Positions 9,424 through 20,362 are shown, numbered from the stretch's first letter. The stretch is 64,000 bases of DNA from Lolium rigidum (GCF_022539505.1 NC_061512.1:254030510-254094509); one strand, 5' to 3'. Notes: generated from the sequence alone by a model not told the origin. Numbers and translations are program-made.

Positions 9424-12400
9424 TCACTAGTGGAAAACGGGGCAATAGGTCCGGTCCATTTGGGCCTTTAGACCCGGTTCCCGAACCGGGACCAACTAGG
9501 CGGGACTAAAGGGGGTACCCTTTAGTCCCGGTTCAAAGATAAACCGGGCCTAAAGGCCTCGACACGTGGTGCGGCCAGGAAGCTCGCGGTGGAAGGCCTT
9601 TGGTCCCGGTTCGTGGTACGAACCGGGCCTAGGTTCCTCTGCCGCGGCAGAGAATTGCTATTTCTCCGCCGCGGCACGGAGTTTAGGGCTGTACCAGCGT
9701 TTCTCGCCGCGGCGAGAAACAGGCGTTCTCTGCCACGGCAGAGTTTCAGCAATGCATATATATCATTCAAGAAACCACAAAAATCGTCATGAATATATAT
9801 AGACATCGTCAACAGTACACGACATCGTCAACGGTACACGTAATGCATGCATATTTACAATACAACATGTCCTCGACGGATTTCGTTCCCCGTCACGATC
9901 CGCCGATAGTGCTCTCCACTGGGTAAGGACCTCGGTAATAAAGAATCCCGCGATTTCCTCTTGAATTGCTTTTATTTGATCCTGTTGTTATGAGAGTGTC
10001 CCGCAGGCGTGTCATCTATATTTAAAAAAGGAGATCAATATATGAATGGAACTCAATACAATAGATGGTACTAATTAAGATTAATTGTGAAAATTTGTTA
10101 TCGTACACGAGTGTGGTGTATTTGGGCATCCCCACCCTTGGGACAGGGACATGTCACGCATGAAGGTGCGGACGTAGTATCCACATAAGTTATTCCCTTG
10201 TTCCTGCCTCATACACTTTACGAAAAAATAGTTCGATCAAACTAATAATCAAGCATCGTATTGAAAGTAAATATCATATATAAAGTTTCACGGACATAGC
10301 TATATATATAGTACTACTTACGTGGTAATCTCTAAATGTAAGCTCCGGTTTCCATTTACCCGAACGAGTATTGATGAACCGTTTCCAAGCCCCGCCCGGC
10401 AAAAAATAATGAGTAAATGAGTAATTGATTAGTTGATGATATCTTCGAATTAGAGCGGATGAAGATGCCAATACGAAATTGATTGAAACTACCTCTCGGA
10501 GGATGGCAGCCATGTCCGCCCATTCCGCATATTCTTTACGTTTCGAGTCCATGACGTTTACGACTCCAAGGTGAAGATCAATGATTAGGAGAATAAAGTG
10601 GAAACTCGCACAAGCATAGCTCAATGATTACGAGAATAAAGTGGAAGGTGCACAAGCATAATGTATGTTATATATAACACTCACTTGAAGTTGTAGGGAA
10701 AGAATATATCCTCTTTGTCTCCTTGCTTCTCTAAAAACATTACGATGTTGTCCTCTGTGTCCTTGGGGTACTGTCGAACCGTAACTTCATGAACTGTGTT
10801 TGTGTCTATGAACCCCGGCCGGTAGGAGCTTGCCTCTTTTGTATTCCAGCTTCTTCATTCTGCATAATTAAATGTATAGCGTACACAAAGAATATAATAA
10901 GGATAATTGTTAGTGCAAATGAATGAGCTACAAACTTAATTACACAAATAAATCACTTACAGGCCAGGTGCTATGGCTGCAGCTCTGCTCTCCAAAAGGA
11001 TTCATGCCATCTGTACTTAGACCAAACCTTAAGTTCCTTGCATCCTGTGCAAAGTTTGGGAACTCTCTATCGATTTTTCTCCATTGGGATCCATCAGCAG
11101 GGTGCCTCAACATCACGTCTTTCTTACGGTCTTCTTTGTGCCATCGCAACAACCTAGCGTGCTCTTTATTCCTGAACAAGCGTTTCAGTCGTGGTATTAT
11201 AGGAGCATACCACATAACCTCGGCAGGAACCCTCTTCTTGGGGCGCTCGCCCTCAACATCACCAAGTGTCATCTCGTCCGATCTTATACCGCAATGCGGT
11301 GCACACCGGACATGCATCCAAATTCTCGTACTCACCGCGGTAGAGGATGCAGTCATTAATGCATGCATGTATCTTTTGCACATCTAATCCTAGAGGGCAG
11401 ACAATCTTCTTCGCTTCGTACGTACCGGCGGGCAATTCGTTACCCCTTGGAAGCTTCCTCTTAATTATTGTCAGCAACTTTCCAAATCCCGAGTCGGTGA
11501 CACCGTTCTCGCCTTCCATTGCAACAATTCCAGCGTGTTGCCCTAGCTTTTTATGGCCATCTTCGCAAGTTGGGTATAACAATTTGTTGTGATCTTCTAT
11601 CATCTTGTCGAAGGCCAACCTTTCCTTTTCAGTTTCACATTCTCTCCTTGCATCGAGCAATGGCCCGACCAAGATCATCATCGGCAGGCTCATCCGGTGC
11701 CTCTTGATCTTCTACTTCATTGTCTTCATTGCCTTCTGCAGATATCATCGTATTCGGGGAAATTGGGATAACCGTCATCATCCTCTTCCTCTTCTTCATT
11801 GTCTTCCATCATAACCCCTCTTTCTCCGTGCTTGGTCCAACAATAGTAACTGGGCATGAAACCGGATCGCGGAAGGTGGTCGTGAATGAGACTCGAGTGA
11901 GCGTAATTTACGATATTCTTGCAAGTCCCACATGGACAATACATGAAGCCACCATGTTTGTTTGCCTTCGTCACGGCCATAAAATTATCCAGGCCCGCGA
12001 GTGAACTCGTCAAACCGTCGGTCAATGTACATCCATTGCCGATTCATCTGCATGATATAATTAAGCCGATCAAAACCATTACGTAACATCACGATGTATA
12101 TATACACATGCATTTTATCAATTGCGGATGAAAAGGATAAAGTTGTTAACCTCGATGAAGAAGAAAAAAGCAAGTTAAGTGTGGTTTGATTTGTGTAAAC
12201 TCAAGTGGCAAATCCTCTTAAGCATTTCATCGAACACCTCTTGTGCATGTGAAGAAGAGAGGAGAGCAATACACCCCTCTTGTGAAGAAAGTGAAAAAAT
12301 GGCTAAGTGTGGCTCACACTTGGGCAGGGGCAAGGTTATGTAGCCGAGGCGGGGCCTTTGGACCCGGTTTGTATTACAAACCGGGACTAAAGGGTTCCCC

Positions 12401-12608
12401 ACGACCGACACGGCTCGCCGCGCCTCGCGGTGGACCCTTTAGTCCCGGTTTGTAATACAAACCGGGTCCAAAGGCCACTACCGGACAAGCTCCAGCCGGG
12501 TGGGGTCGTCCTGGGCAGAAACGAACCGGGACCAATGCCCCCATTGGACCCGGTTTGGTTCAGCACTGGGACATTTGCTTGGGACCAAAGGCCTCTTCTC
12601 CACTAGTG
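9424..12608 (-). mobile_element. Complete CACTA (En/Spm) transposon, internally deleted
   Basis: The left end is CACTAGTGGAAAACGGGGC and the right end, read on the other strand, is CACTAGTGGAGAAGAGGCC. The element is flanked by a perfect 3-bp target duplication, cgt (9421-9423 and 12609-12611). Subterminal arrays of TTTAGTCCCGGTT / AACCGGGACTAAA-type motifs occupy about 9460-9740 and 12340-12590. The total length is 3185 bp. It encodes only the first part of a TNP2-like transposase on the minus strand, so it is probably non-autonomous. Its insertion split the spacer between the LINE and the ATL gene of unit 2. Confidence 0.93.
10940..12025 (-). pseudogene. TNP2-like CACTA transposase, N-terminal part only
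   Basis: Three minus-strand frames follow each other. The first (12025-11726) resembles the transposase-associated N-terminal domain, with a Cys-containing 'GFMYCPCGTCKN' stretch, 'SGFMPSYYCWTKHGE' and an acidic tail. The second (11693-11259) includes 'INDCILYRGEYENLDACPVC'. The third (11383-10940) includes 'WHKEDRKKDVMLRHPADG' and 'LRFGLSTDGMNPFG', the conserved motif of CACTA TNP2 transposases. The second and third overlap in different frames near 11280, which implies a frameshift. The C-terminal half of a normal TNP2 is absent. The protein would act on CACTA ends in the nucleus, but this copy is broken. Confidence 0.82.
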
Positions 12609-12689
12609 CGTAGAGGGGAGTACACTATACCATTCGAAAACCGCACGAGCGATTGTCCGTACACATTTGTCCGTGCAGGCTTAGGCATC

Positions 12690-13987
12690 ATTTTCGATAA
12701 AGAGCATATATTAATATCACGGAGATACCAATTACACCCAGCCTCTGCAACAACATCATACCATAATGACATAAAGGATGCACACAACCAAAAAAAGATA
12801 GAAGAATTACAAAAAAAAAGTCCCGCTACAGAGATCGGAAACTTGAAACAACAACTCTGACACCACCAAGACAACACCAGAAGATCAGCTTCTCTCTGAA
12901 GAAAGTCCTCACTCTCAAAACAATGCCTTCAACAAGAACATTGCCGGACACAACCAATTAAAGCCAGACCTTGGATTTTCACCCTGAAAGATAGAACTCT
13001 GAACTTCTCCTTTGCAGTCGCCCCCACATACAAGTTGTTGTTTGAAGTCACGATGCACCAAGCCAATTCCACCTCACCACCAAGATCTGACCACCATTGC
13101 TCTTCCACCGATCTCGGCTTTCATGATCTTCTCCGCCAGCATCATGGAAAGAAAACGAGCTCCATGATATTAACAGCCAACAGAGCTTCGAAGCGCTCCC
13201 GCTGAAACCAAACGGCCAGATAAAAAACATGGGTGCGAACGACCGAAAATACCCAATCCAGCAATCTTCAGGCATTGATCGCACAATGAATCTCGCCGGC
13301 CGGGCCTTCCGGAACACGACAATCCAGCTAGCCCGGTGGAAAGAAGCTTCCGATTGATCTTCACTTAGCGCGAGAGAAATCCGAGGACCACCACTATTAT
13401 TCGCAAAACTAGCGGTCCCCTCGCCGCCAGTCAACTACCAACCGGAGCAGAAGACATGGCAGCCATTGGTCTGCCCAGCGGTCCGCTTCCGCATCATCAC
13501 GTCTAGTCGAAACGCTCCCTTGGCATTTTTGCATGCCAGGAACAGGGAGCAGCAACCATGACGAGCATCAGCGGATGGTAGTACTCCATGGAGATGTTGT
13601 AGACTTGTAGTCCCTGAAAACCATGGAGAGGTAGTCCTCGCGCGTGCCAATCAAGTGGCCCGCGATCTCGATCTGGTCGATCTGGCTCACTTCCGTCGCC
13701 ATGGAAGTGTGCAGCTGTGCGTCCGCTTGAGATTCCGACGCTGCACACAACCCAGGGCATCCCGATGGAATCCGTACGAGGCGGTTGAGCCGGCGATCTC
13801 AGATGTGATCCGCCCATACCGGGAGACGAGGAGAGGGAGGTCCGCCAGAGCAAGAGAAAAACGACGAGCAGGGACGCCCCACCGCCGCCGTCCGCCGTCG
13901 AGCGGCCTCCTCCGGCGGCGGCGTGGCGAAAGGGGCGGTTTTGTTGGAGCTCTAGCGGTGGCGGCGGTTGCGCCTCGGGAGTCGCCC
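12690..13987 (-). mobile_element. Non-LTR retroposon inserted in unit 2 spacer
   Basis: Unit 1 runs straight from 'taggcatca' (2286) into 'catcactaccaaac', while unit 2 has about 1.3 kb between the same landmarks. On the minus strand the 3' end reads 'atatgctctttatcgaaaa', an end common to Triticeae non-LTR retroposons. The 5' part (around 13980 on the minus strand) is GC-rich, starting 'gggcgactcccgaggcgc'. Broken open frames exist (for example 13434-13048) but no reverse transcriptase was recognised. A clean target duplication could not be defined. Confidence 0.7.
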
Positions 13988-14210
13988 TCAATATCACTAC
14001 CAAACTAACCCAGGCAAAAATATCCCGCGTGCGTGCCTGGCCCCGGCGCCACCTCAATTGCCGGCCACGACGTGACGCGACGGGAGCGAGCACGACCGGC
14101 GCGCCGCCGCCATGATCGACCGCTCCACCGAACTCTAAAACGGTCGATCGACGTCGACGCCACGCACATCTCCGTGAAGATGCAAGCATGGGTGCTGTAC
14201 GTGTGCTTCA

Positions 14211-14483
14211 GGCTGCTCATAGTGGGGAGTAACATGAGGTGGTGTCATGCATAAGTTACTAGTTCATGTTACTACCTTCATAGTGGAAAGTAACTTAGAG
14301 ATGGTATCATGCAAAGCCTCATTTATTAGTTTGTAGACTCATTTTATCTTGGGGTGTGTGATATTATGGTAACATAGCTAGTTACCACCTCCCTCTCTTT
14401 CTTCATTTATTGCTATGCCATGTCACCAAAACACCTTGAAGTGTGTGATGTTACTACCTAAGTTACTCCCACTATGAGCAGTC
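14211..14483. mobile_element. 273-bp MITE with 3-bp target-site duplication
   Basis: The ends are GGCTGCTCATAGTGGGGAGT and, on the other strand, GACTGCTCATAGTGGGAGTA. The flanking tca (14208-14210 and 14484-14486) is single in the empty site of unit 1 ('gtgcttcatgtcgc', 2505-2518). The insertion therefore postdates the tandem duplication. The 3-bp duplication suggests a PIF/Harbinger (Tourist-like) or similar superfamily. It lies in the 3' flank of the ATL gene. Confidence 0.9.
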
Positions 14484-14782
14484 TCATGTCGCAAGCACAA
14501 ATTCATATCGAGAGAGACGCATGCACTAAAGCATGAGGCGTCATAATTAACTAGACTGATCAAGTGATGCGCACACTGTACAGTTAGTGCTTGTACTATG
14601 TTATAGGACACGTGGAAGCTGTACAAAAAAAAATCAAATGACGCGTAGTGTATGTACGTGAGAAACTAGTCTACTTTGTATGTACAGTACATACATGTGC
14701 CAGGAGAGGACAAACCATGAAAAGTCAGAGGTGCGCGCGCGCGCATGGGAGTACGCAGGCGCGCCGCCCGTCGGTCGTACGC

Positions 14783-15388
14783 TTACTGCGCCGACGACCG
14801 GCAACGGGATGCGCCGGCGCCGGTGGCCGAGACCTGCGGCGCGACGTCGGGGCGCTCGCAGCACGTGTGAGGAGGAGCACACTCGGTTGCTGCGGGCGGA
14901 GCGACGACGAGGGCGCGGCGGCAGGAGGGGCAGGTGGAGCTGGAGAGGAGCCAGACGTCGACGCAGGCGGCGTGGAAGCCGTGGCCGCACGTCGGGAGCA
15001 CGCGCACCTCGTCGCCGCTTGCGAACTCCGCCAGGCAGATGGCGCACTCCGGCACATCCCCAGCCTCCTCTTCGTGGTCCATCCGCTCCGCCGTCTGCTC
15101 CGGTGCCGGCCACAGCACGGTGGGCAGCGACTGCAGCGCCTTCTTCTTGATCCCCTTGCACGGCGCCTTGGCCACCATTGCGTCGACGGAGAAGGCGGAG
15201 GGGTTGCAGAGCCGGCAGCAGCGCGCGACGAGGGCCAGCCCGACGACGCAGAGCAGGAAGCACAGCACCGCCGCCAGGATCAGCAGCGTGTCCGTGTGCA
15301 CGCCGCCGGCGACCTTCGCCTTGGCCAGTGGCGGCGCTGCCATCTCGGCCAGCCGGTCCACGGACTCCTCCAGCAGGTGGCGCGGCAT
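14783..15388 (-). CDS. ATL-type RING-H2 E3 ubiquitin ligase, copy 2
   Basis: This is an intronless ORF of 201 residues and the tandem paralogue of 2793-3395. A transmembrane helix lies at about residues 33-57, a GLD-like motif at 79-93, and a RING-H2 at 115-156 with the same eight ligands and Trp146. I count 16 substitutions against copy 1. Several cluster at residues 100-106 between the GLD motif and the finger (P100A, L103M, E104D, Q105H, Q106E). The only change inside the RING is T123A, which is not a ligand. The stop differs: the TAG of copy 1 is CAG here, adding Gln201 before a TAA. Function is expected to be the same, a membrane-anchored E3 ligase. The 5' UTR carries a long GA repeat absent from copy 1, so expression could differ. 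Confidence 0.93.
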   Translation of the reverse strand: MPRHLLEESVDRLAEMAAPPLAKAKVAGGVHTDTLLILAAVLCFLLCVVGLALVARCCRLCNPSAFSVDAMVAKAPCKGIKKKALQSLPTVLWPAPEQTAERMDHEEEAGDVPECAICLAEFASGDEVRVLPTCGHGFHAACVDVWLLSSSTCPSCRRALVVAPPAATECAPPHTCCERPDVAPQVSATGAGASRCRSSAQ

Positions 15389-15453
15389 TGCAGCTTGTTC
15401 GTTCTCGGTGGGGCAGGAGGAGGAGATGAGATCGAGCAGAGCGTAGTGTGGCA

Positions 15454-15455
<2 letters not shown>

Positions 15456-15514
<59 letters not shown>
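15456..15514 (-). repeat. (GA)n microsatellite in the ATL copy 2 5' UTR
   Basis: About 29 uninterrupted AG units lie between the predicted transcription start and the ATG, 68 bp upstream of the start codon. On the coding strand this is a CT repeat. Copy 1 has only a short 'gagagagagaga' at the equivalent place (3451-3462). Confidence 0.95.
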
Positions 15515-15519
<5 letters not shown>

Positions 15520-15588
15520 GTTTAGGTCTGCGTGTGGTGGACTCGATCGAGCTGCCGAGGAGGGAAGACTCAGGTGTTCGTTCCCGCG

Positions 15589-15596
15589 TTTTTATA
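15589..15596 (-). promoter_or_regulatory. TATA box of ATL copy 2
   Basis: The minus strand reads TATAAAAA 201 bp upstream of the ATG, in the same context as 3550-3557. The extra distance compared with copy 1 (155 bp) is largely the GA expansion. Confidence 0.7.
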
Positions 15597-16267
15597 GTGT
15601 CAGTATAGCTCAGGACAATGGTGGGGATTGGTGGCTTGGGTAAGCCAGGGATATGATATTTTGATCCACGATGAAACCTTTCATGCGGCTAAGTGGGAGC
15701 GTCACTTTCGAACAATTCTCCTTTGAATTCGTGTGGCATATGCATGTTTTCATTGCTAGCTTTACTCTTTTTCGGCCATCTTTTTGCTGCAACTAGGCAC
15801 ATATCACGCTCCAAATTAGGTGCGACCGATCTCCACTCTAATCTATAATGTATGCAGCCTCTCTAGCTTTGCCTTTCATTTCATTTTACAGAAGAATTGA
15901 CATCTCTGCTCGACTCGCAGATACAAGTTTACTTACAGCTCGTCGCAGTCGTAAAGGACAGGGCATCTTAAGTGAACCAACCGATCAGACGTGGAAATGA
16001 GCATGTAAATTCGATCTTGTGTCAACGAAAGAGGGGGCACTAGATTCCATTATCCAAAGCTAGAAAACAAAGCGCTGATGAAAAGGCAGGGAAGGCCAAA
16101 AAGTAGTAGCATAGACATGGAGTAGCTAGGAGCCTCGTGGGAACAGGTGCGACCAACCAGACCACCATGTGTAGGGTCGTCCACCACGTCAGGTATGTGT
16201 GTCAAACCCAAGCCAAGATCCGGATAACATACGTAGATAGTACTACACATACCTAAGCGGCCACACA
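15597..16267. other. Upstream region of ATL copy 2
   Basis: No gene was seen. Conserved blocks at 15690-15770, 15880-16075 and 16130-16230 correspond to unit 1. Similarity to unit 1 is lost at about 16232, shortly before the retroposon at 16268. Confidence 0.55.
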
Positions 16268-17162
16268 GGTCGCGTCATCTCAGGTGAGGCGACCGGGAGG
16301 GAACCCTAACCCCCTCTTGCCGTTGACACCCTACCTTCCTCCTCCTAGGTCGATGTAGTCATATATAGGGCAATACTGGGAAAAGCCTAGTCGTCAACGG
16401 TTGTGGGGTTTCTCTTCGTCCTTTCGACCCTGGTGATGGCACAGACCCATGCCTCCGACTGGAGCGTAACATGGTCGTTGGACGCCACGGTGGCGCAACT
16501 TTTGGCGATGGCACAGCGGACAGGTGGGGTGGCGCAGTGCACTGCAAGTGAATCACTTTCTGCGGGATGCGGTGGTCGGCTAACTGGCGTGGGGAAGGGG
16601 GGGGGATCTCGCGATAGATTCGGATTGGCGGCAAGGCCTGGTTTTCGGTGCTCGGCAGTCCCACTATAGGTTCTCAGTGATAGGACAATGCAGCCGAGGT
16701 GGCCTTCTCCTTCCGTCGGAGGTGGTTGGTCAAGTTGCTCCGATGTATGTGTTGGTAGACGGAGTTTTAGTGTGGCAGTGGAGTCTCGAAGACCGTTGCG
16801 TTATGCTGGGCATGTGCAAAGTGGATGCGCTCTCTATCGTGCTGGTTCCATCGACGACACGAACGACGAAGATTATGCAGATCTCTATGTTGAAGATTGC
16901 TTGGCGATTCAGTGGTGGTGATGACTTTTGCAGCGTGCATGAGATTGCCAAGAGTCCACTTTACCGGATGATCGCTCTTGTTTTGCTTAGCGGGTGTCTC
17001 GAGGTATGCGATGTGGCGGTTCGTAGTTTACGTTGCTTTTCAGAAAATAAGTCCTTGTTAACATGACTAGTTGGCGGGTGTGTATGTGTTGTTTGGTGGC
17101 TTCGGATATTTTGATATGTATGTAATCTTTATCAGATTTTTTATTAAATAAATAAATACTAA
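16268..17162 (+). mobile_element. Non-LTR retroposon, plus strand
   Basis: The start resembles a common Triticeae retroposon 5' end ('gaggcgaccgggagggaacc', 16284). The 3' end is 'gtatgtaatctttatcag' followed by an A/T tail (TTTTTTATTAAATAAATAAATACT, 17135-17162). Short broken open frames are present on the plus strand. It is absent from unit 1. The target duplication is not clear. Confidence 0.65.
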
Positions 17163-18186
17163 TAGAAATACAGTATGCATATTTTCAATATAGAGATCAG
17201 GCAGGTACTTCCTCCATTTCGAAGAAAAAACATACCTAGGCAGCGCCGTACGTGCATCTGTATGCTTGGAAACCAAAATGCATGCCTTGTGCGAGATAGC
17301 TTCTACGTCGTTTCGGATGGATTCTCATCACCTCGTAGTACACGACTACACGTGCGTTCTCCGCTCGAATGAATTGGCCGGCCTAAAACCGCCACTCACG
17401 ACCGAAGACTCGACGAGATAGTGGAGCGGCGCGACCCCAGCCCGACGTACGCCATGTACTCTATCCAATCATCAACGCCGAACTCCGGACGCTCTCCCCT
17501 TTGGCTTTGCACTTTGGCGCTCTCTCCGGTTGGATCACGCTTTTTAATCCCTTTGCCCACTTGTTATCTTGATGGCAATCATGGCGTGGTTAGATTATCC
17601 CCTTCTCAAATCGTTGGTCAGATTGCAAGGGATCGAAAGGTCGCGGAAAAGAAGACATAAACCCGTCGGTGGCAAGTAAAGTGCGTGCCTACTGGACCAA
17701 AAGATCACCCACACCCACACCCAGGGCGCACGATAAGATTGTATACAACCTTCACCAGTCAACACCCCCAGTTAGCTCTCATTGTCTGTCTCTACTCCTA
17801 AGCTGACTCAAAAATTTGTAGCGCGGGGGCCGGGCCAAAGTACCCGAGGTATGGTACGGAGCGCGCGAGAGAGAGGTCAAGGAGCACTCGATGAATTTTA
17901 GGTTGGTGCCGCGTCTGCCTGCTACATGCCCGGGTGGTCAAAACGGGCATCATATCATTCGTCCGTGAGAGGGACTGTGTTCGGTCATTTTTGGACCAGC
18001 GTCCCTATTCGAATGTGGTGCATGTCTATCACCTTCTTCCGCCGGCTGCCCGTGCCGCACTATAAGTTGGAGAATGTCCTCTGAGGACGCCTCACTGTTA
18101 TTTGGTTTGATATTCGTCTGTTGGTTCTGCAGCTCTGCTATCTGGGTGCAGACGATGCACCTAAGAGTTAAAGGGAATATCAATGG
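17163..18186. other. Conserved intergenic block of unit 2
   Basis: From 17366 to about 18072 this matches 5942-6626 of unit 1. No gene or transposon end was recognised. The text 17163-17365 is mostly private to this unit. Confidence 0.5.
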
Positions 18187-18189
18187 TTA

Positions 18190-19931
18190 GAGCATCTCCA
18201 GTCGCGTCCCCCAAACCGTCCCCCAAAGGGATTTGGGCGCGCCGGACAAAAAAAGAGTTCCAGCCGCGTCCCCCAAAGCCCATTTTTGTCCGGCGCGGCC
18301 CGATACGGTGTCCGGCGCCCCGAGCCCGTCCCCGTCCCACAGGGGACGCTCCGGGGACACCGGACACAACGAAAAGCGAGGCCAACCAACGCGGGCCCGA
18401 CCCGTCAGCGGCACGGAAGGCTAAAACCCCGTCGCCTACCTTTGGTCAAGCGATGTTAATGGCGTCCCTGTTTTCCCGGGCGACGCGAGGGACGCGTCTC
18501 GTCGTGCATGGCCGCGTGGCCGTCCGCGCCGGAGTTATTGCGTGCAACCACCGACTGCCGCCGCTGTTTTAAGACGCCATGCAGTTATCGCCGCTCATAA
18601 TCCTTCTCGTCGCCGCCGCCTCCCCCCTCCCAGATCCTCTCCTCGCCGCTCAAAAAATGTCGAGCTCGTCCTCCCGCAAGATCGCCGCGGCGAACGGCTT
18701 CGGACGCGGCAGCCTCACCGTGGCGGAGGCGTGGGCGCCGTACCACGCCCGTATCCGGTCCCGTCGGACATGCGGCTGCCAGCGGCGCGGGCCGGAAGAT
18801 GGCCGTGAACGGCATTGGCGTTCCGCCGCCGCCAGCCGCGCACGGAGCAATGGTGGGACGCCATCAAGGCCCGTCGGGCTCAACTCACCGCCGAGGAGCG
18901 GGCGGATCCGACATGGGCGGCCAAGGACAACGACGACTGGTGGGTCACGTACTTCAAGGCCAAGTACGACGTCGAGATGCACAGCACCACCGGCCTCATC
19001 GGCGGGCCCAACAGCTGGAACAGGGAAGGCCGCGCCCTGTTCTGGGGCGTTCCGGGGCGCACCCTCGAGAACGTCATCCACGGCCTCCGCAACGGCGCTC
19101 CAAGGCTGGAGATGCCGCCGTCGCCGCCGCCGTCTCCTCAATGGCAGCCGAGGAGGACGACGTACTCGTCCTCCTCGCACTCTTCTTCCTCGGGACCGGC
19201 GCGATCGACGCCGTCCTCGTCGTACCGGTCGGCGCGCGTACACCGTTCCCAAACGGGAGGTCAAGGAGGAGCCGGCGACGCCCGTCAACACGAGGCGTGG
19301 CGGTAGCGGCAGCGGGCGGCAGCAAGGAGGCGCCCTCCTCATCCCGAGCCGGAGGTGAAGGAGGAGCCGGAGGAAGCGTCGCGAGCGGCGCTGCCGGCGG
19401 AGTACGAGCGGCGCAGCGCGCTCATCGCCGCAGCCGACGACCCCGAGGACCGCCCGAGGCTGCGGGCGGCGTTCTTGGCGTCCATGGACAACAAGGACGT
19501 CCGGAGGGGCGACCTGGACGCGGCGATCGCCATGTCCATCCGCGACTCCGGCAAGCCGTCGGTGGACCTCACCGACGACGGCGAGGCGGGACCAAGCGGC
19601 TTGGTGAAGGACGAGCCCGTGGACGAGCCCGTCGACGAGCACGTCAACGGTGAGGTCGTCACCGACGAGATGTACAACTTCCAGCAGTACTACGACGCCT
19701 CCGGCCGCCGCAAGTGGTTCTAGATTAGGTTTAGTTTTAAAGTTAGTCAAATTTCGTTCGAATCTATGTAAGTTTGGACGAATCTAATCGAATCTAGTTA
19801 AGTTTAAAATTTGCGAAATTTTGTTTGGGGGACGCGACTGGGGAGCGACGTCCCCCAAACGCGGCACGAACGAAACACGTCCCCCAAACGCTCAATCCGA
19901 CGCGGTTTGGGGGACGCGACTGGAGATGCTC
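18190..19931 (+). mobile_element. Complete PIF/Harbinger-like non-autonomous transposon with cargo ORF
   Basis: The ends are inverted repeats beginning GAGCATCTCCAGTCGCGTCC (18190 and, reversed, 19931). The flank is a perfect 3-bp duplication, tta (18187-18189 and 19932-19934), the Harbinger signature. Repeated GTCCCCCAAA motifs line both ends. The length is 1742 bp. It encodes no recognisable DDE transposase or Myb partner; instead it holds one broken plant-type gene on the plus strand. It is related in its ends to 4371-5882 but carries different cargo. Confidence 0.9.
18657..19723 (+). pseudogene. Cargo gene of Harbinger-like element; ends in a ubiquitin-interacting-motif-like helix
   Basis: The pieces lie on one strand but in two or three frames. 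A Met at 18657 starts a Ser-rich N-terminus. The frame from 18815 to 19306 has a conserved-looking core ('DNDDWWVTYFKAKYDVEM', then 'LFWGVPGRTLENVIHGL') followed by a Ser/Pro-rich linker. A short passage near 19230-19330 reads best in another frame. The frame 19355-19723 holds 'RGDLDAAIAMSIRDSG' at about 19513-19560, followed by an acidic region and a C-terminus. The Ala-x3-Ser core with preceding acidic residues resembles a ubiquitin-interacting motif. At least three shifts are needed. I do not recognise the overall family. It is element cargo rather than a working host gene, and the UIM reading is inference. Confidence 0.55.
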
Positions 19932-19934
19932 TTA

Positions 19935-20360
19935 CAATACAGGTGGATGTTTATTTTTGAATTGTGGTTTTCGTAGACCTGAAAACAACTGTGAGAGGGT
20001 TGGGGGGGGGGGGGGGCATGGCCCCCCACTCGATTTTTACAACTTAGTGGTATGTGTTCATACTTGTAGGAAGAAAGTTTGGTTTTCTTGAAGTGTCTAT
20101 ATAAGTGCCTAGTCATGTGATTTGCACCACCAATATCGTCTTGGACCGTCCGCCCCTCCTCGTAGGCAAGTAGTTTGCGTGAGCAAGCGAGCTGTGGCCA
20201 TAGCGGCTTACTTGCCGGGAGAGAGAAATGTGTTGTTCGCTGAAACAAGTTGACGAGAGTATTATTACAATTGTCTTTGTACTATTCTGTTTTACGTGTA
20301 TGCTCATAGCTCCTTGCAGGAAATACATACCAAGTTGTGTAGACTGATATTGTATCGGAG
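19935..20360. other. Unassigned stretch
   Basis: No gene or transposon end was recognised. It contains a G-run (20003-20016). Confidence 0.4.
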
Positions 20361-20362
20361 TA

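Larger units (their letters stand above)
7011..18075. repeat. Tandem duplication, unit 2
   Basis: This is the direct repeat of unit 1, starting at 'atcaccccgagtgattcgg' (compare position 1) and ending near 'aagttggag' at about 18072. It is longer than unit 1 because it holds a CACTA element (9424-12608), a retroposon (12690-13987), a MITE (14211-14483) and another retroposon (16268-17162). The LINE is more complete here than in unit 1. Confidence 0.85.

Noticed and set aside
14648..15643. A 331-codon plus-strand open frame across the ATL copy 2 locus
   Set aside because: It is antisense to the conserved RING-H2 gene, is Arg/Gly/Ala-rich from GC composition, runs into the GA microsatellite, and is not preserved as one frame in unit 1.
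18650..19750. A 366-codon minus-strand open frame through the Harbinger-like element
   Set aside because: It is Arg/Leu-rich antisense shadow of the plus-strand cargo. It has no recognisable motif, whereas the plus strand has conserved-looking blocks and a sensible start and stop.
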